This document shows, piece after piece, positions 58,801-64,000 of a DNA stretch of 64,000 nucleotides. The notes beneath the pieces are model-generated. The model was not told the DNA's origin. It saw only the letters and a program-made list of their open reading frames with translations, and did not search any database. Both the position numbers and the translations under genes were made by a program. Origin of the DNA: Pseudoxanthomonas sp. GTDB taxonomy: Bacteria; Pseudomonadota; Gammaproteobacteria; Xanthomonadales; Xanthomonadaceae. The stretch's first letter is position 1. Each line of letters starts with the position of its first letter. The stretch is taken from positions 124,001-188,000 of the forward strand of contig NZ_PKDG01000019.1 in the NCBI RefSeq assembly GCF_002863005.1. Direction: 5' to 3'.

Positions 58801-60455
58801 AGCGTCTCGGTAAGTTCCCGGCCCGTGATCGAACCTTCGCGCTTCCGCTGCGCCAAGTCCGCAAGCGTCTTCTGGCTTTCCTCGCTGACTTCCGTCAGGC
58901 CCGCCAACCGCTGCAGTTCATTTAGAGCGGCGGCATCGGCAGCCGCACGTGCTTCCGTCAGCGCACGCAGCTGGCCAGCCTGCTTCTCATAGGCCGCCGT
59001 GGCCTCATCGACGCCACGCCGAGCAGTGGCGCTGGTATCGCCGGTCTTTGCCGTCACACGCAGGTAGCTCTCATGCGCCTCGCGCATCCGCTCCTGCGCC
59101 GCCACAACGGATTCGCTCAGTTCCTTGAACGCGTCGTCTGCCGCCTTGAGATCTGCGATGCCCTGGAAGGTGGGAGTCTTGGAGAAGTCGGCGTAGGCGT
59201 CGCTGGCCATCACCACACGTTCCTGCAGCTCGGCCGCCTCCTGTTTGGCCTGCTCGGCCGCGCGGCCGGCCTGCCAGAATGCACCCGCCAGCAGCACCAC
59301 GGCCGTGACCGCCAGCATGATGGGATTGGCCTGCACGAACGCCAGCGCCGCAGCCAGGCCACGACTGGCTACGGCCGCCGCTGTCTGCGCAGCGGTCAGA
59401 CGCACGGTGTTGGCGGTGGTCGTGGTGACGATGCCGCTGTGCGTGAGGTAGCTGGCCGTGGTGACGTTGACGACCGTGGACTGCGCCACCCACGCAGCTT
59501 GCGCAGCGCGCAGACCTTTCTGCACCAGGTTGGCTGCGATCACGGTGGCCGCCAGCGTGGCCACGGTGACCAGCACGCCCAGGTTCTGGCTCAGCAGCGC
59601 GATGCCGGCGGCGACGGCCGCCGACGCGCCAATGCCCTGATCGGCCTCGCCGACGTATCGCAGCGCTTCGTTCTTGGCTTGCTGCCAGGCGCGACCAATG
59701 GTCAGCGGCACCTCGCTGGCCTTCGCGGCCAGCATGGCCGACTGCTCGCCCGTGAATGCGTCCACCAGCACGTCGATGGTGAGCTGGCCTTCCTCGGCCA
59801 GCTTCTTCAACGCGCCTCGCGGCACGCCCAGAGAATCTGCCAGAGCCTTCATCAGGGAAGGCGCCGCCTCGGCGATGGCGTTGAACTCTTCGCCGCGTAG
59901 CGCGCCGGCACCCAGCGCCTGGCTCAGCTGCAGGATGGCGCTGGACGACTCGGAAACGCTGGCCCGGTCGACCAGCAGACCGGCGGCGACGGTCTCGGTC
60001 AGCTTGGCAGCCTTCTCCTGGCCGTATCCGTACTCCTGCAGGGCACGCGTGGCGCGGCCGTACAGCGTCACGGTCGCGTCCAGGTTCTGGAAGTAGCGCT
60101 GAGCGATGTTGAACGTGGTCGCCTTGGCGGCAGCGAGATCTCGCTCGCCCGTGGTGACCTGGCGCAGCTTGCCCACGATGTCGGCATAGGCATCGGCGGT
60201 GCGACCAGCCATGACCAGCGCCTGGGCAATTGCCGCCGCGCCCAGGAAGCGCTTGAGCATGGTCTCGGCCATGCCCGCGCTGCGGCCGGTGCGCTCGATC
60301 TCCTCGTTGACGCCCTTGATGCCCTGCTGGGCCTTCTTGCCTGCCGCCTGGCCCGTGGCCCCGAGCTTGTCCAGCTCGGCATTGGCAACGCGCACGCCAG
60401 GCGCAACGCCGCGACCATCGGCGGTCAATCGCAGTGTTACAAGTCGGTCGGTCAC
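55854..60455 (-). CDS. Tail tape measure protein
   Basis: 1533 aa, GTG start. Long helical, coiled-coil Ala/Gln-rich protein with hydrophobic patches (LAAALAFVQANPIMLAVTAV). The first ~200 residues (QALGAGALRGEEFNAIAEAA, PSLMKALADSLGV) are the tape-measure N-terminal domain of lambda/Mu-like phages. Its length sets tail length. Directly after the tail chaperone genes. Confidence 0.93.
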   Translation of the reverse strand: MTDRLVTLRLTADGRGVAPGVRVANAELDKLGATGQAAGKKAQQGIKGVNEEIERTGRSAGMAETMLKRFLGAAAIAQALVMAGRTADAYADIVGKLRQVTTGERDLAAAKATTFNIAQRYFQNLDATVTLYGRATRALQEYGYGQEKAAKLTETVAAGLLVDRASVSESSSAILQLSQALGAGALRGEEFNAIAEAAPSLMKALADSLGVPRGALKKLAEEGQLTIDVLVDAFTGEQSAMLAAKASEVPLTIGRAWQQAKNEALRYVGEADQGIGASAAVAAGIALLSQNLGVLVTVATLAATVIAANLVQKGLRAAQAAWVAQSTVVNVTTASYLTHSGIVTTTTANTVRLTAAQTAAAVASRGLAAALAFVQANPIMLAVTAVVLLAGAFWQAGRAAEQAKQEAAELQERVVMASDAYADFSKTPTFQGIADLKAADDAFKELSESVVAAQERMREAHESYLRVTAKTGDTSATARRGVDEATAAYEKQAGQLRALTEARAAADAAALNELQRLAGLTEVSEESQKTLADLAQRKREGSITGRELTETLAQVATAEGNAERAAYLLANGIDVAKQKSSDFSKVLQGMDSDLNSAIVNLVRLQQGQYQAYLVQQGMEINAKGGVDAMLPDERRKFNERAAAYKRVLEETAAEQEKANAASKAGTAATREAAKATRDHARDLEQQQKAQQRYTEEVERMEAELQGPVRLAEVEHAQRIAEINRELAAKNITQADATRLQTAYEAQLKKTTAELVKQQNAPQALLDTMSGEIRLLGMVGIARERYSRQLQNETDMRRAIADAIAAGDAGLAKDKERQAQLIANARAMADWSLAAEESARQAEEWANVWTRGVESAADALTDFVMSGLKDFKSLASSLKSIAKQLVGDLVRTFLQQKIVIPIQAQIQQSMSGQSGGGNIFQSIMGMFNGNGFSGGGQSNWLSTIGNLFGGGNGGGQGAGGWLSAFGSLFGGGGSAASAATSAGTTWGGLVGMANTSTGVTGASGAAAGGASGMASAIPIIGWIIAGMMKNAELFDQGWDINNGESWAGKVATLGAVGNADKLFRSLGFSDKISSILSGSSIHAKLFGRKKPQITAQGITGNYGFGGFEGQAYADIKQKGGWFRSSKYWTEYAALDSEVDKAFEGAIRAVKRGATDVAKKLGIDVSGQLANVRVNIGKIKLDADPEKAQQQIEAEISKMVESLSASAVRTLGFGRLLDNENPASEILTALQASIVLVTGSAQELGRALQDWEIENVTRAVEYFKTLASENGTSIAAEMERVVGLLGNYSSLMTDVDTQLRTSGLNEFQRQALNIELTYRDQIAAANDYAKALGLTGARAEDLAKIEQLRALNMATLQRQMEEQRNNVLADLSLGQYSPLTDAQKLQDAMQQLQAAVAAGDLDKASSLSNTALGLGRNLYASGTDYNSLYDQVTGLIGSIALPELDMDDGTTMGDLADELRALPDAFAQAMFALLYDPVGPTKPNGGNAPATPTTGNGNNGGGSVSDPTAHDILRDIRDRLSGGARNDLGVLEMLR

Positions 60456-60470
60456 ATTGCCCCCAGGCGC

Positions 60471-60861
60471 TTATCGCTTTTGCCGGTATTCCTCGGCGCT
60501 GGCCAGCGCCATCACACGGACGCCCTGGCTGATATCCGGCCACTGGGCCGTTGGGATCTGCAGAAGCCGACACGCGGCTTCAATCTCTGTTGCGGTGATG
60601 CCGGCGTAAGACGCGCCGCCGAGGCCGACGATCCAGTTGGGCTGGCAGCGACCGAACACTTCAACGGTCGACCAGTTGTCTTCCAAAACTTCGACTTCGA
60701 TGACCTGGTCTTCTGCCTGGTCTTCGTCACTGCCGTCGCGTGGCCGGAGAAAGTCCGCCGTGCTGGTGCCGGGATCGGGCAACTCGTCATCCCGATCTCC
60801 GTCACCAGCACGTGGACCCTTCCCACCGGAGATCAGCGCCCGCGCGACGGCCTGGAGTTTT
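60471..60861 (-). CDS. Tail assembly chaperone GT extension (made by -1 frameshift)
   Basis: The -1 frame continues from the slip site as KKLQAVARALISGGKGPRAG and ends ASAEEYRQKR, about 128 residues. Acidic middle (DGSDEDQAEDQVIEVEVLED). As in lambda gpG-gpGT, the fusion product would help load the tape measure. The frame stays open upstream to 60929 only by chance. Confidence 0.8.
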
Positions 60862-61192
60862 TTACGCGCGCGTCGCCGTACTGTTCGAAGTAGTCCTGCA
60901 GGATCGCGCCGATCAGGTAGACCGACCACACACCGGTCTTCACTTCGCGCAGCGCGTCGTCGCCGGTGATCGGCTGACCTTCTTCGTTGCCGAGGCCGCC
61001 CACTTCGGTCAGCAGCTCGTCCACGTACTCCTGATCGGTGTAACCGCGCTCGGACAGATCAGCCAGTTCGTCCTTGGTCTTGATCTTGGCCTTGTATGTG
61101 ATGGTGCCTTCGTTGAAGGCGTTGGGATTCTCGGTGGGCAGCCGGACCTTGACGGACCGGGTCACCTCGGCGGTTTTCTTGAGCTTGAGCAT
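60833..61192 (-). CDS. Tail assembly chaperone G
   Basis: 119 aa from ATG 61192, AAAGGA 8 bp upstream. MLKLKKTAEVTRSVKVRLPT; family-like segment EYVDELLTEVGGLGNEEGQP. Its last codons contain the slippery heptamer. A position between major tail protein and tape measure is diagnostic. Confidence 0.8.
   Translation of the reverse strand: MLKLKKTAEVTRSVKVRLPTENPNAFNEGTITYKAKIKTKDELADLSERGYTDQEYVDELLTEVGGLGNEEGQPITGDDALREVKTGVWSVYLIGAILQDYFEQYGDARVKNSRPSRGR
60855..60861 (-). promoter_or_regulatory. Programmed -1 frameshift slippery site
   Basis: A-AAA-AAC in the zero frame of the G chaperone (codons GTA AAA AAC), the textbook X-XXY-YYZ heptamer. It sits 22-28 nt before the G stop and joins G to the GT frame. 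Confidence 0.85.
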
Positions 61193-61260
61193 GGAATGTC
61201 CTTTGGGAAGGGGTTTCGGTAGAGCCATGCCAAGATGCCTTCGCGCGCGCGCGGCTTGGG

Positions 61261-61276
61261 ACTAACGCGCGTTAGT
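61261..61276. promoter_or_regulatory. Perfect 16-bp palindrome upstream of chaperone G
   Basis: ACTAACGC-GCGTTAGT, between the major-tail terminator and the G start. Possibly a protein-binding site. Confidence 0.45.
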
Positions 61277-61281
61277 GACGC

Positions 61282-61311
61282 CCAAAGAAAAGCCCCGCAC
61301 ATGGCGGGGCT
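61282..61311 (-). terminator. Terminator after the major tail gene
   Basis: AGCCCCGC (61291-61298) pairs with GCGGGGCT (61304-61311); on the minus strand TTTTCTTT follows. It would lower expression of downstream tail genes relative to the major tail protein. Confidence 0.8.
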
Positions 61312-61338
61312 GAAGTACCTCGGGGAAAGATCGATCGA

Positions 61339-62334
61339 TCAGGGCGTGGCGTCGCCGAACTCGATGTAGAACTCGTCGCCACCCGCGCTGCTCGGGATGC
61401 AGCGGCCGCTCAGCTCCCAGCCGTAGTCGCCGTCGATGTCAACCTCGTTGATCTGCTCGATCTGGCCACGCACGCCCAGCTCGCTGTAGATGTTCGCTGC
61501 CTGTGTCAGGCGCAGCGAGGCGGTCAGCAGCGTGCCGGCGTCGCGCACGGCCCACGGGTCGAAGTCAGCCAGCGAGGTCTTGGCCACCCGCAGCGTCCAG
61601 GTCGGCTGACGGCTGGTGATGCCGGTTTCCTTGTGCTCGGTGTATTCCTTCTGCTGGATCTGGTTGCCGAAGTCCACGGCCAGCGACTTGGCCCACACGT
61701 TGAGTGGAGCGCCCGCCACACCACCGGGCAGGGTGGTGATCGTCGTGACCGTGTTGTCGGCACGCGCCACGACCGGCACCGTCTCCGGCAGCACGATGGC
61801 CGGGAGCGCGGCTTCTTCCACGTCGGTGTAGTCGCCCTGGATGCGGACGTTGCCACGGAAGCGGTTGCCCACTTCCAAGATCAGGCCGGTGATGTTGTGG
61901 CGCGCGGCCTGCACTTTCTTGAGCAGGCCCGCATGCCACCAGTAATCGTCGCTGATCGCGATGGCGCTGCTGATCGGGTTGTAGCGCGTGGTCTTGGCCA
62001 CCGCGTTCTTGACGGCCGTCATGCCGGCAGGCAGCAGCAGTACGCCGCAGTCCGCATCGCTTGTGGCGGCCGCACCAGGCGTGGCCGGCGGGTACAGCTC
62101 GAACTCGCCTTCGATGAAGGCCCGCTTGGCACCGACGGCGAACGGCGTACCGCCGAAGAACGGACGGTCCACCTCGCGTTCGATGGGATCGAACTCGGTG
62201 CCGGACTGGCCGTTGAAGAGCATCACACCGTTGCTGGCGGGAAGCGGGACGACGGGAACGCCAGGCGTGCCGCCCGCGCGCAGGGCGACCGCCAAGCCGC
62301 GCTTGGTGAACTGTTCGAGTTGAGGCTGGGCCAT
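61339..62334 (-). CDS. Major tail (tube) protein
   Basis: 331 aa, start MAQPQLEQFTKRGLAVALRA. Located right before the chaperone pair. Segments RAFIEGEFELYPPATPG and QQKEYTEHKETGITSRQPTW fit siphovirus tube proteins, and the size suits one with an added C-terminal domain (SELGVRGQIEQINEVDIDGD). Confidence 0.8.
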   Translation of the reverse strand: MAQPQLEQFTKRGLAVALRAGGTPGVPVVPLPASNGVMLFNGQSGTEFDPIEREVDRPFFGGTPFAVGAKRAFIEGEFELYPPATPGAAATSDADCGVLLLPAGMTAVKNAVAKTTRYNPISSAIAISDDYWWHAGLLKKVQAARHNITGLILEVGNRFRGNVRIQGDYTDVEEAALPAIVLPETVPVVARADNTVTTITTLPGGVAGAPLNVWAKSLAVDFGNQIQQKEYTEHKETGITSRQPTWTLRVAKTSLADFDPWAVRDAGTLLTASLRLTQAANIYSELGVRGQIEQINEVDIDGDYGWELSGRCIPSSAGGDEFYIEFGDATP

Positions 62335-62339
62335 AGCGG

Positions 62340-62519
62340 TTACTTCCTGGTGGAGGTCTTGCGGTGAGTGGTGTCCGGCACGCTGTCAGCGGCGGCCGTC
62401 GTTTCAGCTGCAGCCACCGGCTTGGCCGGCGCTGCAGGCTTGTCGTCTTCGTTGACCAGCTTCCCGTCGATGACGCGCCATGCGCCGTGGCTGGTGGGAG
62501 TCGGATGCGGTTGGGTCAT
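62340..62519 (-). CDS. Small phage protein
   Basis: 59 aa: MTQPHPTPTSHGAWRVIDGK, then an Ala/Pro/Lys/Thr-rich tail ending HRKTSTRK. ATG overlaps the upstream TGA (ATGA). Its opening WRVIDGKLVNED is a pattern seen in other phage small genes. Confidence 0.7.
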   Translation of the reverse strand: MTQPHPTPTSHGAWRVIDGKLVNEDDKPAAPAKPVAAAETTAAADSVPDTTHRKTSTRK

Positions 62520-62968
62520 GGCTGTACCTGGTGTTGGATTCGATAGCCGGAGCGATAGATCTGCTGGCTGACCAGCCAGCCGCCGTCGTAGTACTCGTCG
62601 CGCCCTGCCTGGAAGCTCAGCTCCTGGAACGCATCACCTGGCGCCCAGCCGACCAGCGCGGTGCGCGTGGCGGTGATCAGCGCATCCATCCCTTCGCGAG
62701 CGCCGGTGCCATCGCCTTCACCCTTGGCGCTGCGGAAGAACAGCACCAGCTGCAGGCTGACGGCCACGTCCTGGACGGTGATCGGTCCGGAGTACTTCAC
62801 CGGGCCGCCGCGCTCCTCGGCCTGCAGGTAAGCCGCAGGCGACGTGGCGGGCTTGGCCTGCAGCGCGGTGCGAAGGTCGGCGGCATTGCCGACCTTGTTG
62901 CGCAGATCCGGCACCTTCTCGCGAAGCCGGATCATGGCCAGGTTGACGGGATACGGGCCGACGCTCAC
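62516..62968 (-). CDS. Tail terminator / gp37-like phage protein
   Basis: 150 aa. MIRLREKVPDLRNKVGNAAD near the start and ALITATRTALVGWAPGDAFQ then YQIYRSGY-type end resemble Mu gp37/DUF1834-like tail completion proteins. It overlaps its upstream neighbour by 4 bp. Confidence 0.7.
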   Translation of the reverse strand: MSVGPYPVNLAMIRLREKVPDLRNKVGNAADLRTALQAKPATSPAAYLQAEERGGPVKYSGPITVQDVAVSLQLVLFFRSAKGEGDGTGAREGMDALITATRTALVGWAPGDAFQELSFQAGRDEYYDGGWLVSQQIYRSGYRIQHQVQP

Positions 62969-63486
62969 AGCGCCCCCAGCGTCTTGCGCGAGAAGATCCG
63001 TTCGTTGCTGACCACGCGCGTCGACCCGGACTCGGGGTTGTCAGGGTCGGAAGGCGTGGGCGCCAGGGGATCGTTGACGCCCAGGGAAAGCTTGCCGGCC
63101 GCAACCTGGTCGAGCGCACGTAGAGCGTCGCGGTAGTCGCGCTCGATGCGGCCGGTTTCCTCGCTGGTCTTGTCCCGCTGGCGATGCAGGTGATAGCGCG
63201 CAATCGCGCGTGCCCACACGGTCAGGATCGGGAACTGCGCAGCGCTCAGTGGCAGCGGATAACCCCGCTGCGCCAGGCGCGCGTCCACCTCGCCATCGGC
63301 CTGCACGATGAAGCGCTCGATGCTGGCCAGCGCATCCACGGACACGGCCACCTCGTCGGCGGGCCACCCGCTGGTATCGCCCTGGGCGATGACCAGGGCG
63401 AGCAGCGAGCCATCGCAGTTGTAGAGCTGCGACAGCTCGCTGAGCGCATCGGCACCATCAGCCAGTTGAGCGGGCGTGACGTACAC
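62965..63486 (-). CDS. DUF1320 (Mu gp36-like) phage protein
   Basis: 173 aa. MYVTPAQLADGADALSELSQ, then ARLAQRGYPLPLSAAQFPIL, VWARAIARYHLHRQRDKTSE: the DUF1320 pattern of Mu-type head-tail adaptor proteins. Confidence 0.85.
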   Translation of the reverse strand: MYVTPAQLADGADALSELSQLYNCDGSLLALVIAQGDTSGWPADEVAVSVDALASIERFIVQADGEVDARLAQRGYPLPLSAAQFPILTVWARAIARYHLHRQRDKTSEETGRIERDYRDALRALDQVAAGKLSLGVNDPLAPTPSDPDNPESGSTRVVSNERIFSRKTLGAL

Positions 63487-63489
63487 GGC

Positions 63490-64000
63490 TTACTTGCCCG
63501 CCTTCTTTCCGTTGGTGGCGGCAGCCTTCGGTGCCTTCACAGGCGCGGCAGGCTTCGGGGCCGGAGCAGCAGCTGCAGGCGCCTGGTCCGGCGCGGCAGC
63601 GGTGTCCTTGCTCGCATCGTCCTTGGCGGCGTCAGCTGCGCCCTGCGCATCGGCGGCGGCCTGCAGCGCGTTGAAGCTCTCATCGGTGACGACCGGGGCG
63701 CCGTCTTCCGACTGGCCCACGATCTGGACAGACACGTCGGTGTCGCCCACCTGGACGATGGCGTCGACGGGCTGCTCGGGTGTCGCAGCAGCGAGCGCGG
63801 CTTCGGCAGCAGCCGTATCGGCGGCGTGCTGTTCGGCCGCGATGCGCTCGGCATCGGCATCCGACAGCGGCGCGATCTGCAAGTTCGGTTCCTTGGCCAG
63901 GATCACGCGCTGCTCTTCGGTGAGCTGCTCTGCGTCGACCACGCGACCCTCAAGCGGGAAGAACAGACCGCAGCGATAGAAGCCGCGCTCGGCCCTGGCT
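63490..64000 (-). CDS. FluMu-type N-terminal domain protein (partial)
   Basis: Open to the window edge (5' end missing), about 170 codons. The part near 64000 reads ARAERGFYRCGLFFPLEGRV then LTEEQRVILAKEPNLQI, the Mu-like FluMu/HI1506 domain. The rest is an Ala/Asp/Pro-rich region ending KAPKAAATNGKKAGK. Located 4 bp before DUF1320, as in Mu-like clusters. Confidence 0.7.
   Translation of the reverse strand, partial: ARAERGFYRCGLFFPLEGRVVDAEQLTEEQRVILAKEPNLQIAPLSDADAERIAAEQHAADTAAAEAALAAATPEQPVDAIVQVGDTDVSVQIVGQSEDGAPVVTDESFNALQAAADAQGAADAAKDDASKDTAAAPDQAPAAAAPAPKPAAPVKAPKAAATNGKKAGK

Larger units (their letters stand above)
47204..64000 (-). mobile_element. Prophage, tail-gene end (continues beyond window)
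   Basis: All genes from 47291 onward are on the minus strand and read as a siphovirus tail region, with Mu-like DUF1320 and FluMu-type proteins at the far end and a Dam methylase near the terminus. The inferred end is 44 bp from the ypjD-like start codon. Early genes, transposase or integrase would lie past 64000. Confidence 0.85.

Overview
The window comes from a GC-rich gammaproteobacterium, most likely Xanthomonadaceae/Lysobacteraceae (Pseudoxanthomonas-, Lysobacter- or Stenotrophomonas-like). The basis is the housekeeping gene order (rplU-rpmA-obgE, rpsT/murJ-ribF-ileS-lspA-ispH, radA, ypjD-like), GTG starts, intergenic inverted repeats of the type GTGGGAGCGACGTAAGTCGC, and an H-NS-like protein with a TWTGRGRPPR motif. 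No database was searched; every name rests on motifs read in the translations and on recall of the families.

Region 1 (1-15640) is core chromosome: a partial enoyl-CoA hydratase, a PCu(A)C copper chaperone, a hotdog thioesterase overlapping uvrA, L21/L27/Obg, S20, then murJ-ribF-ileS-lspA-ispH with start/stop overlaps typical of a tight operon. A 42-bp-period tandem repeat follows ispH.

Region 2 (15745-41903) is a 26-kb genomic island in a tRNA-Thr(CGT) gene. A 61-bp direct repeat (tRNA 5' half plus part of its promoter) bounds it, and the intact tRNA gene is at the right end. A third att-like site at 17644 and a repeated flank suggest two elements accreted in tandem. The small left element carries two integron gene cassettes with perfect R'/R'' matches but no integron integrase. 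The large element carries an H-NS-like silencer, a tyrosine integrase, an HNH nuclease, an xre-darT-darG DNA ADP-ribosylation toxin-antitoxin operon, a SRAP protein, a four-gene cluster (HAD-phosphoribosyltransferase, DprA-like, TIR/deoxyribosyltransferase-like sensor, GIY-YIG nuclease), a block of small proteins, and a secreted RHS toxin with a PD-(D/E)xK-like tip and an overlapping immunity candidate. Two families of decayed repeat modules (A about 100 bp, B 77 bp) flank the cargo blocks. No conjugation genes are visible.

Region 3 (41940-47160) holds the tRNA terminator, four or five unrecognised accessory genes, then radA and a ypjD-type CcsA membrane protein.

Region 4 (about 47200-64000, continuing beyond the window) is the tail end of a prophage read on the minus strand: Mu-like DUF1320 and FluMu-type genes, a tail terminator candidate, major tail protein, tail chaperones with an A-AAA-AAC -1 frameshift site, tape measure, tail proteins (one ending in an intein-like Hint domain), and a Dam methylase. 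Repeats and a 5'-TG next to the ypjD start suggest a transposable (Mu/B3-like) phage end.
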